A stretch of 64,000 bases of DNA from Dama dama (Eukaryota; Chordata; Mammalia; Artiodactyla; Cervidae). The translations under genes were made by a program, and so were the position numbers. The stretch is taken from assembly GCF_033118175.1 (NCBI RefSeq), contig NC_083694.1:31136108-31200107 (forward strand), in the 5' to 3' direction. Positions 45,001 through 56,766 of the stretch are shown in pieces (position 1 is the first letter of the stretch; every line of letters begins with the position of its first letter). The notes below the pieces were generated by a model, which was given only the letters and a program-made list of their open reading frames with translations, did not search any database and had not been told where the DNA came from.

Positions 45001-48000
45001 AAGAAAATATGAATTTATTCAAATAAGATCTAAGTTGCCAATATAAAATTAATAATTGGCATCCTTATAATTTGAGAATGGGGGAAATGTCTTTAAGATG
45101 TTATACTTCAAGTATCCATGCTGTCTATAATAAAAAACTTTAGCAGAAACTATCCTTATTAATTGATATTTCCAAAGTGGACTACAAAGCTATAGTAGTC
45201 TGGGAATAGCATGTACTGTAAACTTGTTTAAATAATTTCCAGTGTTAATTTTAATTTGACAAATGCAAAACCACAATCACTGATTGGAAAAAATAAAATA
45301 CTGAAAGAAAACAAATGCTGCCTTCTTTAAACTCATTAGTTCTGCAACAGAACTAAAATGAAAAATTAAGCTCAGGACTCAATTTAGATCAAAACTGAAT
45401 TTCTTTAACAGCAGTGAGTCTTGTCAAAAATGTGTTTCTAGATAAAAAGAAAATTGCTAGAGAGTTCTGCCTAACATATTGTTTTGGTATTTCTTTCATT
45501 TTAATTAGAATGACGGCTGAATCAATTTTTGTGCAATGAAAACAATACAAACTAGACTCATATACAAAGATAAGAGATTTAAATCTATGTACACATCATC
45601 TTTTAAAATAACCAGTTGCCATTTGTGAGTGGGAAAAGAAACTGTAATATTCAGTTTATATGTTCCTTTGGAGTCTATATCAATTTCAAGTTTTCTTTTA
45701 TGATTCAGCTATTCTAGGAATATAAAATATTTTATTAAGAATTAATGTGTTATCCACACAAATGGCAAATATTGAAAATGGGAATATAAATAAGAAAATA
45801 ATAAAAATAGGAAGTCTACTAATGCTGAAGAGGAAGGAAGACAGGAGGGGGAGGCGAGCATGTGAAAGGGAGAGAGATTTTAAACATCCGGTTTCTATTC
45901 TGGACCGTTTATGGAAACAGACAGACACAGCGAGCAGAAGCCAAATATATTCTCGGGCTCTGACAGGATTTGTTTCCTATCTTGCCATTATTTTTACGGT
46001 ATCCTTCCTAATAAGATTTCTCCAGTGTTCTAGATTTCCAGACCAACAATACCAGTCTTCCTGAGAGCTTAAAAATGAGTCTCAGAGGATTTGGACATGT
46101 TCATGGAGTCTGTCTGTCTGTGAGCCTACTCGCTAGGGGTTTACAGGTTTTCCAGGAACTCTTCAGCACAAAGGCACACAATCATGGCAACATTCATCCC
46201 CCATCATATGCATCCTTCCCGAATTCCACTGAATGATTTTCTTAGAATCTAACATACAATCCCTGGCAGAGCAATAGATACCTGGTCTGTTGCAGAAAGG
46301 TAAAGATAGACGCATGATGTGCATTTCACTACCGCTGGCACAAGGGCAATGGACTCACTCAACAAGCCTCCTCTTTGTATGCTCTCTTTATGAGAGCAAT
46401 TTCAAGTCATGCTAATATCTCAAGCAAGTACCTAGCTACCTCAACCCTTTAAATTTCAGTGCCACTGAGAGAAAGTCACAGTGCCCACTAAACATGCAGC
46501 TAGCTTGTCTCTACATCAAAATAAAACACAATAGAGTTCCTCTACTCCACAGATAATGAGGGAACTATTTTGAAAATATGAATGATCTGTTTATGCAGGC
46601 TATAAAAAAACATCCCTTTGCATCAAAATAAGTGTCCTTCTTTATTGCACACAGATTATTTTCTATAGAACTTAAATTGTACATGAAATTATAATTGTGT
46701 CTTGTTTAGTGTAAATTGATTGTCTCAATTATTGGGAAAGCATTTGAATTTTAATGGACTACTTTGCTGGACATGTGCCAAGCAAATCAGCAAAAAAACT
46801 CTAATAGCTCTAACTGTGGAGGTACACAGCCAAACATTTATATAAATCAGGAGGGACTCCTTGGTTGCAAGAATTAATCCTAAAGTGGTCCAGAACTGCT
46901 ATTCGCCATGAAGAGGAAATCAGCTGTTGATTTTCAGTGTTAGAAGATTCTGTGATAACGAGGCTGTAATTTGGTTTCTCTCTCTGAAGAAAAATGAGTA
47001 GAAAGGACTCATTTCCCGATTAGTAGAAAGGACTTTCATGGATATACTTTTTTTTAAAATGTTTTTCCTTCTACAGATTAGGTTATCCATGAAAAATCAA
47101 GGCTTTGTCCTGAAGGCAGCACCAGCAGAGAACCTAGCAGTACTGGGTCACTAGGCACTAAGACACACTTGAACGTGAACCTTGGACGTCTGAGAGAACG
47201 CTGCCCCAGAAAGTTGGCTGTAGGTAGACACATCTCAGCAGTGTGCCACATAGTCACTTCTTGACATTTCTCAGTTTATAAATTTAGTGTCTATGAGGCC
47301 AAACAAATACACTCCACACTTACAATCATAGGCAGACCTCACTCATTTTGCTACCAAGATAGTTGTAACATTTTCAGTTAAATTATAACCAGTAGTGCTG
47401 GAGGTATAGATATGTATCTGCCCAAAACTGTCAGCTTTATAAGATCTTTTTCTTACATCCTCAGCCTTAAGAAGCACCGTTGCTAGGTATAAAAATCACC
47501 TCTGGGTATAATATGATGAACTTCTTACTACACAGCCAAAGTTATAGTTCAGCTATAAACCATCATGAATTTACTATAAGTGCTATCTATTTGAGATATT
47601 TTAGGAATTGAAAATATAAGGTTTTACTCATTTCAATCTTGAAAGAGTCCTTTTTGCAACAGAAAACTGGCAGCATTAATCTAGACATAGATGTAGTTTT
47701 TAGGTACCGAGTGTAAATTAAGATTTGAGCCAGTGAATAAAGATTTCTTCTCCTATTCATCAAACTCTTCTGAATGAATTTCTATGATATTAAAGAATCA
47801 AGCTGAATACAAGGCATTTCTTTCCATAACAAATATCAGAAAGGGCAATAAGTTTATGACCAATTACATTCTTTATTGATTTCTTTCTAAGCATTGATGT
47901 GGCTTGTATAAAACAACCTCAGTGTTAAGAGAGTTCAATATATTCATGTCCTATAACCTTTTTTAAGAACCCAGAGTTTCTGCCAACTAGATACTTGATT

Positions 48001-48534
48001 AAAATTTGTAATTGGTAAGACTCAGGTTTTCAAAGATCATGTCAGTGTATGAGTATGGAATCTGACCACAGGTGGGTATCTAGAAATAAACAGTCAAAGC
48101 AAAGCAACAGAACCATGAAAAGAGAGAGAGGAAAAGTAATGGAAAGTGATGGGGAGTATCAGGCAAAGAAGAAGATGATGAAGAAGTAGCAGATAAGCGG
48201 AACTTGCGGGTTAGAGAATAACTCAGCATGACCTGCATGTTTGGCACCTCAATACCCATCCACCCACCCCTGGCCCCACATTTGCAGGGGATTGGTTAAG
48301 CTTCACTTAGCAGTCAGAGTTAGCAACGCATCAGCTACATGGATGTCACCTTTCTTTTAATGACATTTGCCTAGCAGATACACATTAAAATTTGCATTAA
48401 GAGGAAATGAGCGATTCAAAAGACACTTTAATGCTGCTTTTCTGTATTTCTGCAAAATACTTTAAAAATATATGCTCTTTAAACTGCTGCATATTTTCCA
48501 TAGGCAATAATGAGAAAATGGTTCTGCCCCTATT
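42100..48534. other. Long SINE-free AT-rich intron
   Basis: No lineage-specific SINE occurs between 41405 and the BovB tail at 49976. A MIR core is visible near 44640-44760 (CACCTTCCTCATCTATAAAG). An AAACTTTAA-type direct/inverted repeat lies at 42857-42893 and a T run at 42190-42200. The remainder is unassigned. Confidence 0.5.
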
Positions 48535-48584
48535 GACACATACAGACACACACAGACATACACAGACACACACACACACACACA
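48535..48584. repeat. (CA)n / (ACACAG)n microsatellite
   Basis: Alternating ACAGACACAC units merging into a pure (CA)n run, ending before ATTTCATG. Confidence 0.95.
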
Positions 48585-48984
48585 ATTTCATGTATAATAG
48601 TAATTTTTAAAACCAATTAATCTACAGAAAACAAAAACCCAGAAAATATCATTATCATCAAGATACTGTAAAACCAAATTTTCTCTCTAGTCTTACTAAA
48701 TTTCCATCCCTAGCAGTCTGCATGTTATACATGGCAAAAACAAAGCATGAAATTGTCCTCCTCAACCCAACTCATGAAATGTTTAACTAAACAAAGGAAA
48801 ACACTTTAAAAAGGGCTGAAGGCATTATAATCTTTATGTAATCACCTTAGAAGTTATTTTGTTGAAAATGATCAAAGAAATGTCAAAAACAACACGGAAT
48901 CCCACAGTTAGGGTTTTATTGATTCTAGATGTTGATCTTTTGAGCAACATGAAAGAACTAAAAGAGCACAAAAAGGCATACTAC

Positions 48985-49140
48985 CTACAGGGCTGCAAAC
49001 GCAGCTCCAAGTGCCCAGCTGGTCAGAGCTGAAAACTCGCAGCTCTTCTTTGAGTTGAGAGGTCATGGGCTCTGTCGGGACGGCCCCTCCCAGGTCACGT
49101 GGAAAAGGTCTGCCTCGGAACAAAATTCCACTAAAGCAGC
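48985..49140 (-). other. Candidate cassette (stop-containing) exon
   Basis: On the minus strand a good acceptor (CTCTCTGTTTTAG, AG at 49142-49141) and donor (CTGTAG/GTAGTATG) bound 156 nt of GC-richer sequence. If spliced after the exon at 60062-60193 the frame reads Arg-Leu-Leu-stop, so inclusion would truncate SDCCAG8. Another frame is open throughout. An E-box CACGTG lies at 49096-49101. This rests on splice-site look-alikes only; chance is quite possible. Confidence 0.2.
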
Positions 49141-49359
49141 CTAAAACAGAGAGCTTTCTGGGAGAAAAGTGAGCTATTTTTGCAATCCTAGCTATCAGTG
49201 CAGTTTATTTTGTTTTAAAGGAAGACCTGCTATGAGTATTTTGTGTTTCTATTTTGTTTTGTTTTATTTAATGATGATACACTATTAAGTCTGAATTGCA
49301 AAATAAAACCCAAGAGCTTATTATTTAACAAAAGTACACATTGTTTCCAATGTGACTAG

Positions 49360-49520
49360 CAGATACTAAACTCTCTTCAATCTCAGAATAACCCTAGGCA
49401 ATGGGAACTATTTTCCCTCCTTTTACACCTGAGGAGACTGCATCACCAAGAAGTGAGGAGACTTGCCTAACATCCACAGCCTGTTCCTTGGTGGGGCTGG
49501 GCTTAGAATCCAGGCAAGAA
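49360..49520 (-). repeat. MIR
   Basis: CTTTTACACCTGAGGAGACT, GTGAGGAGACTTGCCTAAC and GTGGGGCTGGGCTTAGAATC follow minus-strand MIR order. Confidence 0.8.
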
Positions 49521-49874
49521 GCTCCAGAAACTGCATGTTTTTAACTACTATGTACCACATGCTCTATTAGTAATTTAAGAATCGTCTTAAAAGTTCATTT
49601 AGTCTTGCCATAAGCGGGGGAGATTTCTAAAGCACATGAGCCTGAAAAACCACTAGGGGAGACTTTGACTCTTAGATGCTACACTATCACTCGTGACAGA
49701 ATGGGAAAATCTGCTCGGGGGCTTTTGTGACCTGGTATTCTGGAGACCTGGAGCCCAGGGCTGGTTCAGATGCTGGCTTCCTGGGAAACGTGGAGAGGTA
49801 CTGAAGCACACTAATGGAACATGGGCTCCAGCATTAGATAACCTTGCATCTTTAGACTGGAGATGCAACATATT

Positions 49875-49975
49875 AGCATTTTAGTGTTTGTGGATAAGTC
49901 ACATAATCTCTTGGAGACTCAGTTTCCCCTCTAAAAAAATAGGAGATGAGTATTATCTCAACAAGATGGATGAAA
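49875..49975 (+). repeat. MIR fragment
   Basis: TGGATAAGTCACATAATCTC, TTGGAGACTCAGTTTCCCCT, then ATAGGAGATGAGTATTATC, ending where the BovB tail starts. Confidence 0.7.
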
Positions 49976-50110
49976 TGGTTGGATGGCATCATTGACGCAG
50001 TAGACATGAGTTTGAGCAAACTCTGGGAGATAGTGAAGAACAGAGAACCCTGGTATACTGCAGTCCATGGGGTTGCAAAGAGTCAGATATGAGTTAGTGA
50101 CTGAACAACA
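49976..50110 (+). mobile_element. BovB (RTE) LINE 3' end
   Basis: GGTTGGATGGCATCATTGAC, CATGAGTTTGAGCAAACTCT, GGGAGATAGTGAAGAACAGA and ATATGAGTTAGTGACTGAAC: the last ~135 bp of BovB. The GGATGGCATCA block is specific to BovB and is absent from BovA SINEs. Confidence 0.88.
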
Positions 50111-50267
50111 TCATCTTAATAGAATTGATCTGATGCTTCAATTACTCAATACCTCTCTGCTGCAGATTCTTTTATTATGAAAATGCAGTGCTCTGTTAGA
50201 GATCACAGTCCCATCTACCTAACAAATACTGTGATTCCATAATACTATGATTACAAGACAGTTGACT

Positions 50268-50473
50268 GGGCTTCCCAGGTGGCACAGTGGTAAAGAATCT
50301 GCCTGCCAATGCAGGAGACACAAGAGATGTGGGTTTGATCCCTGGGGCAGGAAGATCCCCTAGAGGGGGAAATGGCAACCCACTCCAATATTCTTGCCTG
50401 GAAAATTCCATGGACAGAGGAGCATGGCGGGCTACAGTCCATGGGGTTGCAAAGAGCACATATACACAGGCAT
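50268..50473 (+). mobile_element. Bov-tA SINE
   Basis: Complete element flanked by the 11-bp duplication GACAGTTGACT (50257-50267 and 50474-50484). Head subtype GGCACAGTGGTAAAGAATC. Confidence 0.96.
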
Positions 50474-50484
50474 GACAGTTGACT

Positions 50485-50700
50485 ATACTAGTACTGCACT
50501 GTATTTATATAGTGCTTATGATTTCCAAATATTTTCACTTCTACGTTCTGATTAGATCCTCATTACTAATCTGCATAGTATTCAATCCTCATTTTATGGA
50601 TGAAGAAATTGAAGCTGAGAGAATTTATTTGGCTTGGCCATGATCATACATTGTCAGGTGACATGGCTGGCCCACAAACTCTGAGCTTTTGCACCTTATC
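50485..50700 (-). repeat. MIR
   Basis: CTCATTTTATGGATGAAGAA, AATTGAAGCTGAGAGAATTT and GGTGACATGGCTGGCCCACA preserve minus-strand MIR order. Confidence 0.8.
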
Positions 50701-51999
50701 CAGGGTTCTTTTCCTTATAATTTGCTGGGTTTCCACAGAAGACATGAGGCTTGCTTGCAATAAGCTTATAGCACAAATGGGGAAAGTAAAAGAACATGAA
50801 GAAGTATAAATGAATACTAATTGCTCCAAGATCCTGGAGAGGATGCAGCAGCTGTTTCTGGTTTGTATGTCAGTTAAAATTTACTGAGGGGCCTCTTACA
50901 CATCCAGTGGAAATATGATGCCTAGGCTTGCTTGGACAGCAGAAGCCAAGGTAGAGTTTCCACGAGGAGAATGAAGCAAAGGAAATGAGAGACATTGAAT
51001 GAAGACATGGTTGCAAGAATGCTCATAACCAGTGAATGGTAATCGATGGCTCTGGAAGGGAGTAGAAGTGAAACAGTTGAAGTGATTGGAGATGCACATA
51101 ATGAAGGTTTTCTCAAGGGCTGGCCTTGAGGTTGACATTATTTAATGTTATTAATATTCTCCATGACAGATATATCAGATTCGCTCAGGGCCATCCTTTC
51201 CTGGGCTCAATCCCTTGCTACTGCTACTGAGTTCTTTGAGTTCATGGAACTCTCTTGGTTCTGCCACCCAAGGCTCACTGCATATAACTCAAGTCTCAGG
51301 TTCCTCCTGCCACTTGAGAGTCCAATGACATGCCAACTTCTAGAATTTAGGATTTGACTTTTGAAGCAACAGCTAAAAGGACTGATAAATGTAATATGAA
51401 GTACAGGGGAATTACCTCCCATGAGGAAAATTCTGGACCCATGGGAGACATGAGATGGAAGTGGGGCAGATAAATTCCCTCTCCTTTCCTCCTTCCAGTG
51501 AGCTATTTGGAAGAACAGTTTCTCTGTACAGCCTGCCCAGAAACAGCCTGTGTGGCTGTGATTCTGTGGCTTATTATAAGGCAGTTGCCTGTATAGTAAC
51601 ATCACCTTACACGATTTTGCATTCTTCCATGTCTCACCTTCCTTCCTTTCCCTCACTCTCACTGTCCTAGGTTTCAACTAAAATATACATTAGCATTTAA
51701 TCCTTGCTCAAGTTCTGGGACAGCAGAAGTGAAGGGATTGGTGAAGTCATAGTTGAAATTACCCAGTTAATTAAAACATCCAAAAACATGCATGAAAAGA
51801 TATAATAAGTCATGGAAATGTAAGTAGTCTGATAATGTAAGAAAAATGACTGGTGAAAAAGTCAATAACTGAGAAATTAGAAACAAACTACAGATGGGAA
51901 ATGATAAGCAGAAAGCTATGAAGGGGTCCTTCTAGCTCACCAAGTAGGAGATAAATACCACGATGTTTAAAAGGCTAACATCACAGAAATGCCAACCCC
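50701..51999. other. Intron, no recognised features
   Basis: A minus-strand open frame at 51207-51677 (156 codons) overlaps other frames and shows no known motif. No repeats named. Confidence 0.4.
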
Positions 52000-52125
52000 C
52001 ACTCTCCTACCTGCTTAAAATCCTTCAACAGCTCCTTCTCAGGATGCTCAGGATAAGTTTCAAACATTTTTACATGACTCAAGAGAAAGACCCTTTCAGG
52101 TCTAATTTCTGAGAGTCTCACTTTC
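52000..52125 (+). repeat. L2 fragment
   Basis: CTGCTTAAAATCCTTCAACA then CTCAGGATAAGTTTCAAAC: matches the L2 block read as ccttcaatggctccccattgc...aggataaagtccaaact. Confidence 0.6.
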
Positions 52126-52132
52126 TCTAAAT

Positions 52133-52345
52133 ATGTTGTTGTTTAGTTGCTAAGTCATGACTGCCTCTTTGTGACCCCATGGACTGTAGCCCACCAAACT
52201 CCTCTGTTCTTGGGATTTTCTGGGCAAGTATACTGGAGTTGGTTGCCATTTCCTCTTCCAGGAGATCTTCCTGACCCAGGGATTGAGCCTGTGTCTCCTG
52301 CATTGGTAGGTGGATTCTCTACCACTGAGCTACCAGGGAAGCCCT
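52133..52345 (-). mobile_element. Bov-tA SINE
   Basis: Minus-oriented: GTTGTTTAGTTGCTAAGTCA at the left, TGAGCTACCAGGGAAGCCC at the right. Confidence 0.95.
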
Positions 52346-53112
52346 CTTATTATGCAGAAAGCGACACACACACAAATGTTACTCCCACCCTAACAATGAG
52401 AAAAAAAAGTCAGATAACAAAGCCATATTTATTCTCAAGCCAGTCAGAGAGCTGAGGTTGGACAATAAGTAGGTGAACTAAACTTCAAAAAGCAGTGTGC
52501 CTCTCTGAGGAGAGGCAGAAACACTTGGGTTGTTTTGACAGAGCATGGGGAAGAGAAACGGCCACTATAAAAGGAGGGAAGGTGAAAGCAGGCAACATTT
52601 TAACCAGTTCTTAAGAGTGTGGTCATTTAGTGTGATTGTCTACAACTCCTGGAAGCCCCAGACACAAGAGAACAAGAAGAGTTCACACTCATTCTTTAGC
52701 ACTTTTCCATAGGCTTCCTTCCACTGGATGCTCACAAGAAAGACTGGGAGCAGGAGAGGAGACATGTACCCCTACTGTGCAGGGCATAAGAAAAAACCCT
52801 GCCCTCTGCCCACATACTGGACTCTAGTTTTTCACATGAAGCAAAAGCCTCAAGCTTCTGGGGAAGTGGAAAGAAACCTTCCCAGGAAAGGGTTCAGTGT
52901 CTCTGGGGAAATATTAGAAGCAAAAGCCATCTTCTCCTGGGAGGGGTGGAAGCCTCTTTACCTGGCCCTAGGAATAGCTAAACTTTCACCGAGGAACAGG
53001 CCAAAGCAAAATCCATCATCAGTGTGATGGTACATGCTTGATATCCAGCTCTCAGGGGGAAAACAAAGTCCTGGTTTGTAGTGTCTGCCCATTTCTGTGA
53101 TGTGACTACTTC
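52346..53112. other. Intron, no recognised features
   Basis: Unique sequence with short overlapping open frames; nothing recognised. Confidence 0.4.
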
Positions 53113-53130
53113 TGTGTGTGTATCTGTGTA

Positions 53131-53330
53131 TGTGCTAAGTCATGTCTGACTCTTTTGCAGTCCTTTGGACTGTAGCCTGCCTGGGTCCTCCATCCATGAG
53201 ATTTTCCCAAGCAAGAATACTGGAGCAGGTTGCCATTTCCTTCTCCAGGGGATCTTCCAACCCAGGGATAGAACCTGTGTCTCCTGCATCTCCTGCATTG
53301 CAGAAGGATTCTTTACCTCTGAGCCACCAG
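53131..53330 (-). mobile_element. Bov-tA SINE
   Basis: Minus-oriented, after a short TGTG tract: GTGCTAAGTCATGTCTGAC at the left, CTGAGCCACCAGG at the right. CTCCTGCAT is duplicated in tandem at about 53281-53298. Confidence 0.94.
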
Positions 53331-53448
53331 GTAAATATTTCTACCATGGTCAATTTATAACTACCAGCATGATGTCAGATGACTCACACATTTATAAAAA
53401 TTTAACAATCAGCTCAAGGACACAATTGCATCTGACCTGAAAAGGTAT

Positions 53449-53663
53449 TGGGCTTCCCTCGTAGCTCAGCTGGTAAAGACTCTGCCTGCTGTGCAGGAGA
53501 CCCAGGTTCGATTCCTGGGTCAGGAAGATGCCCTGGAGAAGGGAATGGCAACCCACTCCAGTATTCTTGCCTGGAGAATCCCATGGACCGAGGAGCCTGG
53601 CGGGCTACAGTCCATGGGGTCGCAAGAGTCAGACACGACTTAGTGACTAACCACCCCCCGCCT
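53449..53663 (+). mobile_element. Bov-tA SINE
   Basis: From GGGCTTCCCTCGTAGCTCAG to CGACTTAGTGACTAACCACC. Well preserved, with the tRNA box-B-like GGTTCGATTCC intact. Confidence 0.96.
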
Positions 53664-55104
53664 CCCCCGAGGAGGCACCAGAAAACCCCATCCTCATCCT
53701 AGTGCCCATCATAAAACCACAATGAGAGTCAAATGGAAAAGACCAGAAATAAACAAAAACCCAGCGTCAACAATACAGAATTTCTTTGATGGGCCTGTGA
53801 ACGGAATGGATTCAACACAGGGAAGGAAAATTATGAAGTCTGAGATTGGCCAATAGACATTATCCAAACTAAACACAAAGAAGAGAGAAAGGAGTTGGGG
53901 GGGAGGCAGGGGGGTCGTGTGGGCAGAGAAGAGACTAGAATGGTGCATCTAAGAGCTATGAGACATCAAATGATCCAAGCAATGTATAACTGGAATCCCA
54001 GAAGAGGGAGAGAGAGAAAGTGGAATGGGGAGATCTAACTCCTGTGCACTGCCTCTGCATTTGCTATCTATCTTCCTTCTTACAGCCATCGTGAAGCTAC
54101 TGAGAGGCCATGTCTTTGTCGACTCTCAGGACCTTCAAACAGTTATTCCTTTTTCTCTGTTAAGATTACTTCTACTTCTCAGGATTCAGTTAGGTATTAT
54201 TTCTCTAAGGAATTGTACACTGGGTCTCTAAACCTGAATTGGCTGCCAGTCTGGTGTGGCCCAGAACATCCTGATTCACTCTCATCATAGTATATTACAC
54301 CCCTGTGATTACCATGTGCTCCTGGCAGAACTGAAAACTCCTTAAGGGTAGAGATGATGACTTTTTTCTTTTGTATGCTCAGTGCTTAATAAATGTGAAT
54401 AAATATAGGGATATATTAATAAGCTAGAAGATACAAAATATAGCACAAACCAAGCAATCTAGTTTAAGTTTTCACATTGAACATGCAAAGCTCAACATTA
54501 CTGAAAGTTTAAAAAGCAATACAACAAATGTGACCATAGAAATGAAAAATGAATGGTATTTAACTTGAAAGCATAAATTACAATTTAAATCATAAGAGTT
54601 AGGATAACAAAAATGCTAATCAAAAGTTCTCAAGCTACCTAAAAGATAAAACCAAAGGGATAAATTTGGCTGTAAAGAAGGAACTGACTCAGAGAGGCTT
54701 ATGCTGGATATATGGAAGAAATTTTTAGGGATCTTAAGCATGGAGACACATTCTTTTTCTTCAAACAAACACACACATACATTCATATGCTCACAAACAC
54801 TTGGAATATCATAGGCATATCACAAGTATGGTCTGAAATGTTGTTCTATAAATCATCTGTTGAAAACTCAGAAGGCATTTATCCTTAGAAATAACATCAT
54901 GTAAACATGGTATTTTGTTTTACAGACTGGTTTCACAATAGCCTATTTAACCCATAATGTAAATATACTACCTTCTAGAATGTTTGCCTCTCAAGTTTCT
55001 GTTGGATGTCCAAAATCTAGAACAGAACCTGGTGTATATGTTAAGGAGTTGGTAAGTATGCTGAATGAAGGATGCTGAATGATTAATACTGGGAAACATT
55101 TGCT
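53664..55104. other. Intron with L2 trace only
   Basis: An L2 terminal segment on plus lies at about 54310-54405 (AACTCCTTAAGGGTAGAGAT, CTCAGTGCTTAATAAATGTG). The rest is AT-rich and unassigned. Confidence 0.45.
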
Positions 55105-55112
55105 GTGGACAA

Positions 55113-55908
55113 AGATACTATTCGGAGAGGGTGTGGAGAAAAGGGAACCCTCTTACACTGTTGGTGGGAATGCAAACTAGTACAGCCGCTATGGAAAACA
55201 GTGTGGAGATTTCTTAAAAAACTGGAAATAGAACTGCCATATGACCCAGCAATCCCACTTCTGGGCATACACACTGAGGAAACCAGATCTGAAAGAGACA
55301 CGTGCACCCCAATGTTCATCGCAGCACTGTTTATAATAGCCAGGACATGGAAGCAACCTAGATGCCCATCAGCAGATGAATGGATAAGGAAGCTGTGGTA
55401 CATATACACCATGGAATATTACTCAGCCGTTAAAAAGAATTCATTTGAACCAGTCCTAATGAGATGGATGAAACTGGAGCCCCTTATACAGAGTGAAGTA
55501 AGCCAGAAAGATAAAGAACATTACAGCATACTAACACATATATATGGAATTTAGAAAGATGGTAACGATAACCCTATATGCAAAACAGAAAAAGAGGCAC
55601 AGAAATACAGAACAGACTTTTGAACTCTGTGGGAGAATGTGAGGGTGGGATATTTCAAAAGAACAGCATGTATACTATCTATGGTGAAACAGATCACCAG
55701 CCCAGGTGGGATGCATGAGACAAGTGCTCGGACCTGGTGCACTGGGAAGACCCAGAGGAATCGGGTGGAGAGGGAGGTGGGAGGGGGGATCGGGATGGGG
55801 AATACGTGTAAATCTATGGCTGATTCATATCAATGTATGACAAAAAAAAATAATAATAATTAAAAAAATAAATAAATAAAACATTGACAATTAAAAAAAA
55901 AAAAAAAT
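55113..55908 (+). mobile_element. 5'-truncated artiodactyl L1
   Basis: Begins in ORF2 (GGAGAGGGTGTGGAGAAAAG), passes the ORF2 stop at 55552-55554, and continues with the 3' UTR (GAGGGAGGTGGGAGGGGGGA, ATGGCTGATTCATATCAATG) to an A/AAT-rich tail and A15. Low divergence from the artiodactyl L1 pattern suggests a recent insertion. Confidence 0.95.
55117..55554 (+). pseudogene. C-terminal piece of L1 ORF2
   Basis: About 145 codons remain open to the natural stop, with LPYDPAIPLLGIHTEET and WYIYTMEYYSAVKKN, hallmarks of the L1 ORF2 C-terminal region. The endonuclease, reverse transcriptase and Cys-rich parts upstream are missing, so it cannot encode a working protein. An in-frame ATG at 55105 belongs partly to flanking DNA and is fortuitous. 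Confidence 0.93.
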
Positions 55909-56502
55909 CTTATTTAAAATGGAGTTGGGAAGCCAGTAGGGGGAACTCTCAAGCCCTACCACTCCAAGTCAGGCCCAAACCCAAGAGGAAAAGACATACT
56001 TTGTATCTCCAGTAGGTAGAAGGTTACTACTTTAAACCAACAAGAGAAAGAAAAAAAAAAAAAGACTCCTTGCCAGGCAACAACCTGGCCCTTTAGAGAC
56101 TGCCACAACTCAGCCAATGAAAAGCCACTACTTCAAATTCCCAGTTTCCTCCAATGAACTCTTTGTTTAATAACAGCTCCACCAACTCCTTTTCTAGAAA
56201 AGAACATTCTTCTAATTTGTTATTTGGACTTGCCTGTGGTGTGCTACAGATTACATGTCCTGAATTGTATATCCTTGCTGTTCTCAAATTAACCTATTTT
56301 GTTAGTAAAATAACTGGCTGTTTTATTGTTTTAGGTCAACAATACTGTCTCTCTACTTTCAGTTTTAGGTCTTAAAAAGCACAGGACTAGAACCAGAATG
56401 TAGTTAAAAGAATGGAAGCTCCGTAAGGGCAGGATGTCTGCAGGACAAGCAGATTTATCCAAGCACATCAGTGCTATGTAATAAGCACTCAGTAAATATT
56501 TG
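55909..56502. other. Intron, no recognised features
   Basis: Contains an A run at 56049-56063 and a CCAGTAGGGGGAAC word at 55933-55946. No exon or repeat named. Confidence 0.4.
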
Positions 56503-56701
56503 ACAACCCACTCCAGTGTTCCTGCCTGGAGAATTCCATGGACAGAGAAGCCTGGTGGGCTACAGTCCATGGGTCACAAAAGCTGGACATGACTGAGCCC
56601 CATTCTATTTTGCCTGAAAAATCCCATGGACAGAGGAGCCTGGCAGGTTACAGTCCAAAGGGTTGCAAAGAGTCAGACATGACTGAGCACGCATGCACAC
56701 A
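56503..56701 (+). mobile_element. BovA2 SINE (two Bov-A units)
   Basis: Unit one: ACAACCCACTCCAGTGTTCC to CATGACTGAGCCCCA. Unit two: AAATCCCATGGACAGAGGAG to CATGACTGAGCACGCATGC. Both are 5'-truncated relative to the consensus. Confidence 0.9.
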
Positions 56702-56766
56702 GAAACAAGTGAAGGAAAGTCTTTTCCCTTTCCTTGGCTATTGGGCCTATTCTAGCAAGAAGCATG

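Noticed and set aside
45747..46064. 105-codon plus-strand open frame with a hydrophobic end
   Set aside because: Composition is typical of AT-rich chance frames; no motif or context.
51207..51677. 156-codon minus-strand open frame
   Set aside because: No known motif, alternative open frames in the same place, no promoter or splice signals.
55933..55946. CCAGTAGGGGGAAC, resembling a CTCF core
   Set aside because: A single word with a mismatch at a key position; such matches are frequent by chance and no second site supports a boundary.
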